From Rhizomys pruinosus (Eukaryota; Chordata; Mammalia; Rodentia; Spalacidae), in the NCBI GenBank assembly GCA_009823505.1, contig VZQC01009572.1, forward strand, positions 682,795-746,794: a stretch of DNA of 64,000 bases. Reading direction: 5' to 3'. A program made the position numbers and the translations under genes. Of the stretch, positions 33,893 to 44,985 are shown piece by piece. The notes beneath the pieces are model-generated. The model saw only the letters and a list, made by a program, of their open reading frames with translations, was not told the DNA's origin and ran no database searches. Within the stretch, counting starts at the first letter, position 1. Each line of letters opens with the position of its first letter.

Positions 33893-35135
33893 CGTATTTA
33901 CAATTCTATTCACAGACCTATGTGCTCCTTTTTTGAATGTGTCTGCTGGGATGGATATTTGGTACCACTTATTGACAGGGCAGAAAGAAGGTGAGGGTTA
34001 ATCATTTCTGACCAGTGATAGGGTAATCCACTCACCTCTCACAGACTCCCTACGAACAGAGGGAGGCAAGGGTGAATTTTTCTCAGCTTCGGTTCAATAT
34101 GGCTATTACAGATAGGTAGGCACTAAATTAGAGATGAATGTGTGCTCCAAGGTGTACGTCATGTCTGGCTCTTTGTAGAGTGAAGCCTACAGTGCAGATA
34201 CAGGAGTGGCTGAAAATCACTCCTTGACACATTTTTGGCAAGATGAGCTGCTGACCTTGTGGCCATCAGAGACAGGAGCAATCATATCTGAGCATGGCGG
34301 ATTGGCCAATGGTGATGAGGGCTAAAAACTGGTATTTATGGCTGAGATTGCCCCCAAAGTGTAACTCTGATAAAGAGTTTCAAAGTTGTCCATTTATTGT
34401 TTCTGTCAGCCCCCCTTTTTTTAGGTCCATTGAAAGGAAGCCTGCTGATCCTGACAAGATCAAAATGACCCTTACAATGTGTGCTATTGGGTGGAACTCA
34501 GAGGACTCTGGGCTCTGTTACGTGATACCTTTCTGTCAAAATGTAAGCAACAGGAAGAGAGAGGAACTGTGCCCCAAATTCACCCAGAAATTTAAGTGTG
34601 CCTTTTCCTAAGCTTGAACTTACAAGGGGATCTTCTCCTTGTCTTCTGAAATATTTGAAGGGCTGTGGCTTGATTCATCTCAGCCCTGAGCAACACTCAA
34701 ACTTTTCCTCTCAGCAGGGAACACATGGAGTGGAGGGTAGCAATTGCTGGAGCTCTGGCAGAGGCTGGAGAATGAGCACACACTGGAGACCTCCTCCCTC
34801 AGCTGTCCTCGGTCACCATGCCACCATGCCAGTGGGTGGCCTGGGACTCCCAGGTTGCCAGCAGCCTTCATAGAGGAAAGAATGCTATTCTTGTTCTTAC
34901 CATCATGACAAAAATGAATAGCTCTCTGGCAGAGTGGAGTCTGGGACTTTAGTCAAAGGCTCCACAGCTGAATAACCCTTCAGATAATTGAAAGCTCTTG
35001 ACATCTCAAGAAAATGCTGCAAAGGGATCACACTTACTGCACACAGCAATGGTTGCTTGACTCCTCCCCAAAGGAGGACAAACCACAGAACATGTCTATT
35101 CCAGGACAAAATGAAAACATGAGACCCACCTATTA
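33893..35135. other. No recognised gene; a few 60-105-codon frames
   Basis: The longest frame (34294-34611, 105 codons) overlaps another at 34598-34873. Neither resembles a known family and no splice context is evident, so I do not call a gene. No repeat is identified. Confidence 0.45.
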
Positions 35136-35149
35136 AAAATCTACTAACG

Positions 35150-35387
35150 GGGCTGGAGAGATGGCCTAGTGGTTAAGAGTGCCGTCTGCTCTTGCAGAGG
35201 ACCCAGGTTCGATCCCCAGCACCCACATGGCAGCTGAGAACCATCTTTAACTCCAGTTCCAGAGGAATCCGATGCCCTCTACTGACTTCTGTGGCATTGC
35301 ATGACACGGGTACACCAACCTACATGCAGACAGTACATTTATACACATAATAAATAAATAAAATAAATAAAATTAAAATACTACTAA
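35150..35387 (+). mobile_element. B2-type SINE
   Basis: Head 'ggctggagagatggcctagt', box B 'ggttcgatccccagc', single 'ctccagttccag' unit and an (AAAT)n tail. Imperfect target-site duplication around 'taaaaatctactaa' (35134-35147) / 'taaaatactactaa' just after the tail. Confidence 0.9.
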
Positions 35388-35525
35388 GTATATCCAGCAA
35401 CAGCCCAGCATTAAACAGGGTCCAGTGACTTCCTGAGCCCAACCCTGTGTAAGGACTCAAGCCACACACCCAGGAAGTCAGGGCTGCCTTGGGCTTTCTC
35501 ATTAACTTCCTTTCACATATACAAA

Positions 35526-35568
<43 letters not shown>
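35526..35568. repeat. (CA)n microsatellite
   Basis: About 20 CA units flanked by CA-rich degenerate sequence. Confidence 0.93.
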
Positions 35569-35572
<4 letters not shown>

Positions 35573-36295
35573 ACACACAAGCAAGCACACAAATAGTTTC
35601 CTTCCTCTGCAAGATGATTCCAGGTTCTTTGCCCAGCCATGTCTTCAGGATACCACCCCGCAAACCACTCCCCTCTCCATCCCGCCCCACATTCTCCATG
35701 CAGCCTCTTCATCTCTGAGCTGATGGATCTGCTCAGTTCTATTCTTCTTCATCCTTGGCCTTTTACCTGGTCCCCATCCAGAGACACTGAAGATGGCTCT
35801 GAAGCTCTGCACATCCAATCCCCCTTATAGACAGATACCCGAGGAGAGATTTGAAACACCTATGTCCTTTTATTAATATTTTATTTGTGACTCTTTATTC
35901 ATTACTGATAGGTATCACTTGTTTTCAAGTGTTAGAGGCTGTTTATCACCCATAAAAGGCAACTTTCTTTGTGCTCCATGATTTTGCAATGTGAAGTAGA
36001 CAATGGAGATGATCAGAGAGAGATAGCAGCTACTGTGCCCTGGGTGCTCAGCACTATGCTTTCCTACACAGTAGCTGCTCTGGTCCTCACGGACATGTGC
36101 CATGCATTGATTGATTATTATCTCCAGGAGCCAAAGAGCCATTGGGGCCCTTGTTTACATGCCTGTCATCTCACTCTCTAGGCCTCTGGGCTCCACCTAG
36201 CTGTGTTACATAAATGATAGCAATGAACTTTTTTCCTCACACCGCCTTTAATATTTATTGAATAAATAAATGTGTTAGCCATTAGGCAAAAGAGA
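35569..36295. other. No recognised feature
   Basis: Unrecognised DNA. Frames on both strands are short and unrelated. Confidence 0.5.
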
Positions 36296-36319
36296 GAGAG
36301 ATGAAGATGAGCAGGTACA

Positions 36320-36389
36320 CACACACACACACATATATTCATAAATATATACATACACATACACACATTCACACACACACACACACACA
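36320..36389. repeat. CA-rich imperfect microsatellite
   Basis: Two (AC)n runs separated by a TA/CA-mixed segment. Confidence 0.85.
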
Positions 36390-36610
36390 ATTGATCTAGT
36401 CAGAGAGTGTACACTTAACCAGTATTGTCTCAATCCACCAGCTTCTAGACCTTGCTGAGCATCCAGTTAACTTTGGGGGTGGGTCACTGTCTGGTACAAC
36501 TCATCTTTATATCCCCAGCAGGCCTCACAGGGCACCAAGTAGGTGCTCAACAAAGAATTCTTTAATTGAATGTGTTGAATTGTATCTGTAATATATTACA
36601 TATATTTTAT
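36390..36610. other. No recognised feature
   Basis: Unrecognised interval before a B1 SINE. Confidence 0.4.
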
Positions 36611-36626
36611 AAGAATCTAGCTATAA

Positions 36627-36801
36627 GCCGGGTGTGGTGGCGCACGCCTTTAATCCTAGCACTTGGGAGGCAGAGGCAGGCGGATCTTTGTGAGTTCAAG
36701 GCCAGCCTGGTCTACAGAGTGAGTTCCAGGCCAGCTGAAGCTACAGGAGAGACCCTGTCCTTCAAAAGACCAAAAAAACAAAAAAAAAAAAAAAAAAAAA
36801 A
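36627..36801 (+). mobile_element. B1 SINE, full length, young
   Basis: Begins 'gccgggtgtggtggcgcacg', complete body, and a pure A-tail of more than 20 bases. Perfect 16-bp target-site duplication 'aagaatctagctataa' at 36611-36626 and 36802-36817. The low divergence and perfect duplication mark a recent insertion. Confidence 0.96.
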
Positions 36802-36817
36802 AAGAATCTAGCTATAA

Positions 36818-38117
36818 ACTGAGAAACCTTTAAACATACATGAAATAGAGTCTTACAGATATGCAGAAAATGACCCACGGGCACAATCTAATCAACTTGA
36901 GGTACCTGAGCCTCAGTCTCAGGAAGCCAGAGGAGTCCTGGGCCTCCACATATCCAAGCTAAGCTTGATCATTCTCTAATGGCAGCAAGGGAATTAGAGA
37001 GACCTTCAGCAGTGCCGTTCCTCCATGGCTAGTATTGATGAATGGTCCTTTCAGCTACCAGAACTGCTACATGAGGGGTTCTGTCTTATGTTCATGGATA
37101 CTTTGTGATAATTTCTAGAAGGATAGAAGCCAACCCATGCCTCTATATACTACAAGGAAACAATGTAGAGAGGTTCCCTCCTGCTAAGCTCAGAGTACCC
37201 AGAATGACCTTTCACTCTTCTGAATCCGAATTTATAAATTTGAATGTACTAGTGTGCTTAACGCTGAGTTGGGCCTAGGAGAACTTAACTCACCATTCTT
37301 CAATTTACCCAGAAGACCACAGAGGCCAAGGCATTCCACACATGGAGCCCAAGGCTGCCTCAGCTCTCGTCCAGAATAGCTAGCTATAAGAGGAGACAGT
37401 GCTCCTCTCAACAGCTAAGAGTTGAACTAGGCCCCTCTCCTCCACCCACCTTCCACCCCTTTTATCTGAGTCCCCCCCACACACACACACCAATTTTACA
37501 AAGCAAGATCCAAGCCAGGTTAGGTTCTATGTTCTCACACTTTCCCATGTCTTGGGAACTGCAGTCATTTTGATCAGCAGCCCCACACATGCATAAACAC
37601 ACTAACATACCAGAACTAAAGCACAGCCCCATTACATAACCTGAGATCTCATTCTCAGGCTCTAGTTAAATTGAGATTTTTGCTCCAAACCTTCAAGTCT
37701 TATAGTCGACAAACTCATGAAGACATAATGATCTGTACCATAAGTATGTCTCCCAACTATAGAAAGCTTATTCCACACAGGGAGAAATAACATGCTCAGG
37801 CTAGCATGAGTGTGGGAAAGCAACTCAGACTCAGATCTGCCCGCCCCCTAGGATTTGCATGTAACTCTTCAGGTCTGGTGCCTTACTGTGCAGACATTGA
37901 CCACTCAGAAAACAGCTACTGAGTGTTTGTAGATGGGAACTGACATTGGACTTTTGAGAGAGGGGCAAGCATTTTGAAAAGAAGAGATAAAACTTCCACT
38001 GTTTCCTCCATTGAATGGACTCTGCTGACCCCACAGGTTCTATGATATAGAGATCTGAGCACCAGCTGTCCTTCAGCTAGGCCCACTTACACATATATAC
38101 ATGTACATATACATCCC

Positions 38118-38118
<1 letters not shown>
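36818..38118. other. No recognised feature
   Basis: About 1.3 kb with no recognised repeat or coding frame. Confidence 0.5.

Positions 38119-38168
<50 letters not shown>
38119..38168. repeat. (AC)n microsatellite
   Basis: About 24 perfect AC units. Faces a (TG)n tract 100 bp downstream. Confidence 0.95.
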
Positions 38169-38170
<2 letters not shown>

Positions 38171-38263
38171 CCCTAAAGATTTTGTAGTTCTTCATTTCCT
38201 GCAGTACCAAGTCCAATAATATTAAGGTTTGGGGGATACTGCTGGCCCCTGTGACTTTGCAGA

Positions 38264-38267
<4 letters not shown>

Positions 38268-38308
<41 letters not shown>
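38268..38308. repeat. (TG)n microsatellite
   Basis: About 20 perfect TG units, complementary to the upstream (AC)n. Confidence 0.95.
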
Positions 38309-38309
<1 letters not shown>

Positions 38310-38865
38310 ATGTGTTTCCTAGGGAATTTCAAGACATTCCCTAAGAATCACCCCTGGAGAGATAGAGCGTATCCTTCACATTCTCTCTCATCCCAACACC
38401 TCGCACTCTCCTTTACACCCCTTTCCTCCATTCTGGCACTACCACATCTCTCGGGGGTGCCATCTACTGTCTCTTTTACCCATTTCTGTTCCTAAGAAGT
38501 TCTAAATTGTGAGGATGAAAGAAGAGATGATGGATAGAAAGCAGGCCATTCAATAGCTGGCTCTGGTGTGCTATTTTAAAGCAAGTGGTTGGCATCTTGC
38601 ATTGTAAAGGTTAACTTGCTGTGAGACTGTCTCACATATTACTAAAACCAACTGAAATAGGCATTAATTGTTTTGTGAAAAAGCCATTGCCATTATTTCT
38701 TGGGAACAGTACGTCAATCTTTTCTGCAACTCAGGAATGACATCAGGTGTTCTTGATTTTACTTGAACCATTTTACCCATACATGAAACCATATCTACCC
38801 AGGGATTATTCAGTTATGGGAGCACGGAAGCCTCCTTTTGCTTTTGCTAGTTAAACTTTGGAAAA
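38309..38865. other. No recognised feature
   Basis: Unrecognised interval between microsatellites and the 51-bp array. Confidence 0.45.
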
Positions 38866-39417
38866 TGCGGAAGCGGTGCATCTGGGGGGATAGCTCAGTC
38901 TATAAACGTTGGAAACGGTGGAGGCAGTGCATCTGAGGGGATAGCTCAGTCTATAAACGTTGGAAACGGTGGAGGCGGTGCATCTGGGGGGATAGCTCAG
39001 TCTATAAACGTTGGAAACGGTGGAGGCGGTGCATCTGGGGGGATAGCTCAGTCTATAAACATTGTAAAAGGTGGAGACGGTGCATCCGGGGAGATAGCTC
39101 AGTCGATAAACATTGTAAAAGGTGGAGACGGTGCATCCGGGGAGTTAGCTCAGTCTATAAACATTGGAAATAGTGGAGGCGGTGCATCTGGGGGGATAGC
39201 TCAGTCTATAAACGTTAGAAACGGTGGAGACAGTGCATTTGGGGGCATAGCTCAGTCTATAAACATTGTAAAAGGTGGAGACGGTGCATCTGGGGAGATA
39301 GCTCAGTCTATAAACGTTGGAAAAGGTGGAGGTGGTGCGTCTGGGGAGATAGCTCAGTCTATAAACTTAGGAAAAGGTGGAGGTGGTGCATCCGGGGAGA
39401 TAGCTTAGTCTACAAAC
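38866..39417 (+). repeat. 51-bp minisatellite, 11 units, built from a SINE head
   Basis: Each unit holds 'ggtggaggcggtgcatct', a G-run, and 'atagctcagtctataaac'. The 'tagctcagt' core (box A of tRNA-derived SINEs) occurs 11 times at about 38891, 38942, 38993, 39044, 39095, 39146, 39197, 39247, 39298, 39349 and 39400. The last unit runs directly into the body of a B4-type SINE. The units differ by a few per cent and fall into 'gttggaaacgg' and 'attgtaaaagg' variants. Confidence 0.95.
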
Positions 39418-39585
39418 GATGTGCCCTGCAAGAAAGAAGACCTCAGTTTGATCCCCATTAGTTGCCTAAAAAGCCAGTCATGGTGGTACATGCCTGAAAT
39501 CTCAGTGCTGGGGATGCAGGGGCAAATGGATTCCTGACCGTTGCTGGCTAGCCAGCCTCGGCTAAAGCTATGACATCCTAGTTTG
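39390..39585 (+). mobile_element. B4-type SINE whose 5' end is the minisatellite
   Basis: After the final head unit come 'gtgccctgcaagaaagaagacctcagtttgatcccc' (box B region) and a B1-like body 'gccagtcatggtggtacatgcctgaaatctcagtgctgggg'. The promoter end has been tandemly amplified upstream. Confidence 0.8.
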
Positions 39586-39936
39586 GGGCACTAAGCCAGT
39601 GTTGACCTTTCCGGTGATTGGCAATGTGTGACCAGCAGTGCCTGATCAGGGCAGGAGGGTCCTTGGGACAGAGGAAGGCCTTCCCCAGATACAGTGCTTC
39701 TCCTGCAGCTGGATGAACACCCACAGAATGGCTGCTTGAGCCACCGGCAAAGAACATACTTCCTTTGGACCCTAAGCAAGGCCTCCTAAATAGGCAGCTT
39801 TAAAGAGCTGAGCCTGGGATAGAAGGCCTTTGTCCCAACTTTGAGCATTCCTAGAACAGCACTCACTGTTGTGAGAACCAGAGGAGGCCCCAGAGCCCAT
39901 TGTAGAAAGTCTTTGGTACCTTTAAAATATCTTAAT
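39586..39936. other. No recognised feature
   Basis: Unrecognised DNA. The minus-strand frame 39591-39779 has no recognisable product. Confidence 0.45.
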
Positions 39937-39944
39937 TTATATAA

Positions 39945-39985
<41 letters not shown>

Positions 39986-40152
39986 ACACGAGTTCATTTG
40001 TGCCGTGTTGCCTACAGGTGCCTGAAGAGGCATTAGATGCCCTGGAACTTGAGTTATAGGCTCCGTGAGCCACCACAATGTCCTGGGGTCCAAACCTGGA
40101 TCTTCTGCAAGAACAGCAAGTTTTGTAACTACTGAGGCATCTCTACAGCTTT
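39937..40152 (-). mobile_element. B3-type SINE, antisense, with (TG)n
   Basis: (TG)n at 39951-39982 at the tail side, then 'gaggcattagatgccctggaacttgagtt', 'ggatcttctgcaagaacagc' and 'ctgaggcatctctacagct', the minus strand of a B3 element. Confidence 0.8.
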
Positions 40153-40157
40153 GAAAT

Positions 40158-40302
40158 CTTTTTTTATGGTTTTGAGACAGGGTCTCCCTATAATCCCAGC
40201 TGGGCTGGAACTTGGTATGTAAACCGGGCTGCCCTTGATCTCACAGAGATCTGCCTGCCTCTGTCTCTTGAGTACAAGGATGAAAGCCACCACAGGCAGC
40301 TT
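40158..40302 (-). mobile_element. B1 SINE, antisense
   Basis: 'ttttgagacagggtctccctataatcccagctgggctgg' to 'gaaagccaccacaggcagc', a diverged B1 directly abutting the B3. Confidence 0.85.
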
Positions 40303-40491
40303 CTGAAATAGTTTAATTTAAGGTAGAAGACATTGATCTCACTGCTTATTCATATTCTCTCATGTTCCTTGTTTCTCCCTTCTTCCTCCCTTCCATCCTC
40401 TCTCTTTCCTTCCCTCCATCCCTTTAAAAACAAACAGAAATCCATCTCTAAGGAAATGGATCCTAGAGAGTATCCAGTTCCCCTATTTAAT
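40303..40491. other. No recognised feature
   Basis: Pyrimidine-rich patch (TTCCTCCC-like) at 40375-40425. Confidence 0.4.
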
Positions 40492-40712
40492 ATGCTGTTT
40501 TTAATATTTTATTTATTATATTTTTATTTTACATGTAAGCGTGTATTTCCTGCATGTATGTAAGTGTGCCTGTGTCATGCAGTGCTTCTGGAGGTCAGAA
40601 AAGGGTATCAGATTCCCTGGAACTGGAATTACAAATGGCTAAGTGCTGGGAATTGAACTGGGGTCCTCTGCAAGAGCAGCTAGTGCTCAACTGCTAAGCC
40701 GTCTCTTCAGAC
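40492..40712 (-). mobile_element. B3-type SINE, antisense
   Basis: T-rich tail side, 'gcttctggaggtcagaaaagggtatcagattccctggaactgg', 'gtcctctgcaagagcagctagtgctc' and 'taagccgtctcttcagaccc'. Confidence 0.88.
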
Positions 40713-41057
40713 CCTCTTTAACTCACTTCCATGCAAGCTTTGTTTTTCTCCTGTTCAAGGCCTGGTTCCCAGAAACAGCCAAAGCAAACATAAGCAGGCC
40801 CAGAGGCTCAGGTAGAATTGAAACTGAGCTTGGTGACATGTCTCAACTTGTTCTGCAGGGAATTAAGTGCTCTGGACTCTTCTTGAAGGATGTCTGACAG
40901 CATTCTGAAGAACAATCAAGAGAAAGCAGAAGGGATCTTTATAAGACACGTTGGCTGTGCTTTAATCCTTGTAGAAGGGGAATGGAGCATTTGTGTGTAA
41001 TTCTACAAATAGTCTCTTCTGTATGCTCAACCTGCTGACCCAAAGAGGGTAGGAAAT
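40713..41057. other. No recognised feature
   Basis: Unrecognised interval. Confidence 0.4.
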
Positions 41058-41118
<61 letters not shown>

Positions 41119-41120
41119 TT
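41058..41120. repeat. (GA)n microsatellite
   Basis: About 30 GA units with AA and GG interruptions. Confidence 0.93.
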
Positions 41121-41650
41121 GAATAGTAGAAACCTTCAAAAATAAAAACCTTCAAATACAAAAAAATATTTAAGCTAAGGAAGATTTTATCTGGCAGGGA
41201 GCCAGATTATAATTCATAAATAGATATAGCATAGCAAAATGATAACACGTGACTTTTTTCCCTCCACATTCACCCCCCCCCCCACACACACACACTTGTG
41301 CTTGGTTAGCTTCTTCCTCTACAAAGGAGGCCTTCTGTGGTCTTTCAAAGGAAATCAGTTCTTGATCCCCACATCCTCTCATCAAAGGTCTCATCCTTTA
41401 GTTCCTGGCACAATTATCTGACCAACATATCTCTCTTCTCCTGACTAGAAAATAATCACCGTGGGGAAGGGAACATACTCTCTATTCCTCTTGCTACGGA
41501 GATCCTGTGCCTTATACAGAGGCTGACATGTGGTAGACACTCACTAAGTGTGTTGGTTCAGTGACCAAATAACTGTCAACGCATGGATGGATGCTATCAT
41601 TGCCCTTTAGAGAAAAGGATTGCCCAGCTGGAGTCATAATTATACGTTGT

Positions 41651-41652
<2 letters not shown>
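41121..41652. other. No recognised feature
   Basis: C-run and short CA tract at 41273-41296. Otherwise unrecognised. Confidence 0.45.

Positions 41653-41740
<88 letters not shown>
41653..41740. repeat. (CT)n microsatellite
   Basis: About 43 CT units with one interruption (CCTCTTT) near 41687, the longest CT tract in the window. Confidence 0.95.
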
Positions 41741-41743
<3 letters not shown>

Positions 41744-43321
41744 TTAGTGAGTGACTGGTCTCTAACATGGTTATTCTTAGGAGAAGATATAAAGATCTTT
41801 ACTCAATTTGAGCATCAAAATTAACAGCTGCAATTATCTAGACAGTACATGTTTTTTAAATCCTTGAGTCTATGGCTTTTTTAAAAATGAAGATTCAGAT
41901 GAGTTGTTATTGGAGTAGACTGGCAAATGTCATTATCCTGAAGTCTAGCAAATAAAGGAGATTCGATATCACTTCCCTTCCCTTCCTGTGTAATGTTTAC
42001 CCCTAGTTAACCACAGATGAGAGGAGATTCTACTTTATGGAACAATGGTCCAAATAGCACCATTAGGAAACCTTGAATCAACTGTGTTTGTAGCTGAGTA
42101 TTTTTTTTCCAAACATGATATTGTAATATAACAATAGTTCGGTCCTAAAGCCAAGACAGTCAGTCATCAAGATTGTGCTTCTTTTTCTTGCAATCTGGGG
42201 AAATTTCGACGGCTGCTCAGGATAGGAATGCACCTTTTTCTCAGTTTTCTCTGACCCAACACAGGGAAGCTGGAAATTCAGGACTGGTTCTCAGTTACTA
42301 AAAGCACCTGCTGCCCCTGTTGCCAGGGCCTCAGTCCCACCATGAAGAGTGGGAAAGGGAGTTTCTAAGAGTTAGACACAGTGGGGTGTGAAAACCCTCC
42401 AGGTTTGTCTCTATCTTCATGTACAGAATTCTCATGTACAGAAGCTATTACAGACCACCTACAACTGTAGAATAGGAAGGGGCCTCTCTAGTTAAAGACA
42501 CAGGTTTCTAAGACAGTTGGGGCACCCTGGTAATTTCTTGTCTTTCTGCTTCATGACTGGACAGCTCGGCAGGTCCAGGAAATGTACACTAGAGGGGAAT
42601 AAGTGAAACTCCAGGGTCTTAGAAGGACAATGACAAGAGGGAGCCATGGGAAGCCAGGAAAAACTTAGGGACATCACAAAGAAGAAGCTTGGGGAAAGGA
42701 GACTCTGAAGTTAGGGATTCTGAGACCTATTCTCAAGTGGTTCATGCAGACTTCTGACCCTAGGCAGCATACCATAGGCTTCCAGGTCCAGGAAGAGGAC
42801 TGCTGGTGGGTATCCGGGATGCTGTGAATACTATAAAAGTCCTTGAAGGTAGAAGTGGCATTAGTACTACAAGCTCTAGAGGCTGACTGGAACTTTTGAC
42901 TAGAGTCTCACCAGGCAATATGCCTCCTAAAGAAAAAAAAAACATTAACATTCTTCATAAAATTATATAAGACCCGGCATCTTTGAACAATCCTTAAAAT
43001 GTCCAAAATTGAACACAAGATTACTCAGCTTATCAAGAACCAGAAAAACCTCCCACCCCTGCCCCTCTCTGTCTCTCTCTCTCCAAAATAGAGCATTCTG
43101 TTTCAAAAAGCACAATATGACCAGTTGATATTTTTGGACTTTATAAAGTTCACAACCAGATCAATTGAAAGAATAGTCTTTTCAACAAACAGTGTTAGAC
43201 CAAATAGACACGTACTAAATAAATAACTACTGATCTAAACTTCATGTGTTATTAAAAGAATGAACTAAATATATCTCACGCCTCAGGTATAAAACTTTTA
43301 GGTGAAAGTATAAAATAAAAT
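41741..43321. other. No recognised feature
   Basis: About 1.6 kb without recognised repeat or convincing coding frame (frames at 42492-42677 and 42760-42951, minus, are short and unrelated). Confidence 0.5.
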
Positions 43322-43475
43322 AAGGTCTGTTGAGATGCCTCAATGGGTAACAGTGCCTGTCACCAAGCCTGACAGTTTGTGCTTGATCCTCTGGACTCGT
43401 GGTAGAAAAAAGGAACTGACTCTTGCAAGTTGTCCTCTGATTACCACATGCATGGGCACACACACAGATAGATAT
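43322..43475 (+). mobile_element. B3-type SINE, diverged
   Basis: 'ggtctgttgagatgcctcaatgggtaac', 'caccaagcctgacagtttgtgcttgatcc' and 'gaactgactcttgcaagttgtcctctga', a recognisable old B2/B3-class element with a short CA tail. Confidence 0.7.
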
Positions 43476-43582
43476 AATTTAAAATTTTAATGTAAAGAAA
43501 ATTGTAACCTAAATTTAGGTAGAATTATTAGTCATGACAAAAATCAACAAGAAAAAAAATCTGTTAAATGTTAAATAATAGA
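43476..43582. other. No recognised feature
   Basis: Short A/T-rich interval. Confidence 0.4.
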
Positions 43583-43655
43583 GCTTGGGACATAGCTCAG
43601 AGGTAGAGTGCTTGCCTGGCAGCTAACCTTGGGCTTGAGTCCCAGAACTATAATA
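43583..43655 (+). mobile_element. ID SINE
   Basis: 'gagcttgggacatagctcagaggtagagtgcttgcc' and 'ttgggcttgagtcccagaac' are tRNA-Ala-like ID element boxes A and B, followed by a GAT/AAT-rich tail to about 43698. Confidence 0.8.
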
Positions 43656-43698
43656 ATGATAATGATGAGGAAGGTGATGATGATTATGATGATAACTG

Positions 43699-44611
43699 AC
43701 TTGAACAGATACTGAATCAAAGAGGACAAATAAATATGAACATGTGTTCAACATCATTAGCCATTGGGGAAATACAATTGGAACCACAGTGAGAACAGAT
43801 ACACATCTAACGGAGTAATGAAAATTAGCATTCTTACACTTCCAAGGGCTGGGTTCTCATTCTTTGGTATTTCAGAATGCAAAATATTATTACCACTTAA
43901 TGAAATGGACTGTAAGTTTCTTCTAAAATTATACATCAATGACCTTATGACTCACAAATCCCACTTTTATGTATCATCCCAGAAAAATGAAAATCTATAT
44001 TCATTCAAGCACTATATGTGAATATTAGTGGCACTGCTAATAAACACAGTACTTGAGACTACTCAAAGATCCTTATCATAGGAACACAGATAAACAGAAT
44101 ATTACACAGCCATAGGGCAGAAATACTACATATAAATAAAAAACAATCCACTGGAAGAAATCATGTTTGGGAACTTTGAATGACATATGTAACTGTGATT
44201 TCCACCTGTGTTCCCAGGTACTTTGGTACTCCTAAAGTCAAGAAGTAGAGTTAATTTCCCTGTCCTTGATTGTGAACCAATCTCAGTCGCTGATTTCTGA
44301 CAACAGAATAAAGGGGGAATAAGGGGTACGTGGCTTTCGAGAGTAATTCATAAACTAGGTTGTGTAATTTCTTTGGCTGTGTTTCTGTCTCTGTCTCTCT
44401 GTCTCCCTCTCACACACACACTTGAAAAAGCCAGCTCTCATGTTCTAAGAACACCACAGAGGCCCTGAGATAAGGCTCACATAGAGAAAATGAAGCCTCC
44501 TACCCAGAGCCATTTGAATTTATACCCCAACCACTACCTCCCGAGAGATTGTGGGTCAGGACCTTATAGAAATCCAATTACTGTATTCCTGACCCCTAGA
44601 CACTACGAAAT
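43699..44611. other. No recognised feature
   Basis: A block at 43740-44160 ('aatacaattggaaccacagtgagaacagatac', 'ttatgactcacaaatcccac', 'acagataaacagaatattacacagcc') resembles a very diverged ORF2 C-terminal region of an old L1, but I cannot secure it. Confidence 0.4.
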
Positions 44612-44985
44612 TAAACTGTGTGTGTGTGTGTGTGTGTGAGTGCGCGTGCATGCACGCGTGTATGTGGTGTATGTGAGTGGCATATGTGCAGGTGTGTATG
44701 CAGTTGCCCCTGTGTAGATGTAGAAGCCAGAGAAGGACACTGTGCAATCTGCTCTATCACTTTCTGCCTTATTCATCTACGACAGTGTTTCTAACAGAGT
44801 CTGGAGCTAGGCTGGTGGCCAGAAGGCCCGGTGATCCTTCTGTCTCCATCCGTACCCCACCCCCACAGCACTAAAGTTATAGGCATATTACAACCTCATT
44901 CATTTTTACCCTTGGAAATAGGGATTCAAACTCAAGTCCTCCTGCTTGTGCATGAACAAACTTCTAAGCCCCCTCCCCAGTGTTG
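44612..44985 (-). mobile_element. Old B4-type SINE, antisense, with TG tail
   Basis: (TG)n at 44618-44638 and CG-rich alternating purine-pyrimidine DNA, then a diverged minus-strand composite SINE ending 'aacttctaagccccctcccc'. Boundaries are uncertain. Confidence 0.5.

Noticed and set aside
34294..34611. 105-codon plus-strand frame in unrecognised DNA
   Set aside because: No recognisable family, no neighbouring exon-like frames, length within chance expectation for 64 kb.
35320..35712. 130-codon minus-strand frame with Cys-Val repeats
   Set aside because: Built from a (CA)n microsatellite and a SINE tail.
38885..38905. Possible tRNA genes, because box A motifs recur
   Set aside because: Only box A is repeated; no cloverleaf can be formed and the sequence is the head of a SINE.
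38866..39417. CRISPR-like array of regularly spaced repeats
   Set aside because: Units are contiguous 51-bp tandem copies without distinct spacers, in a mammalian genome; a minisatellite.
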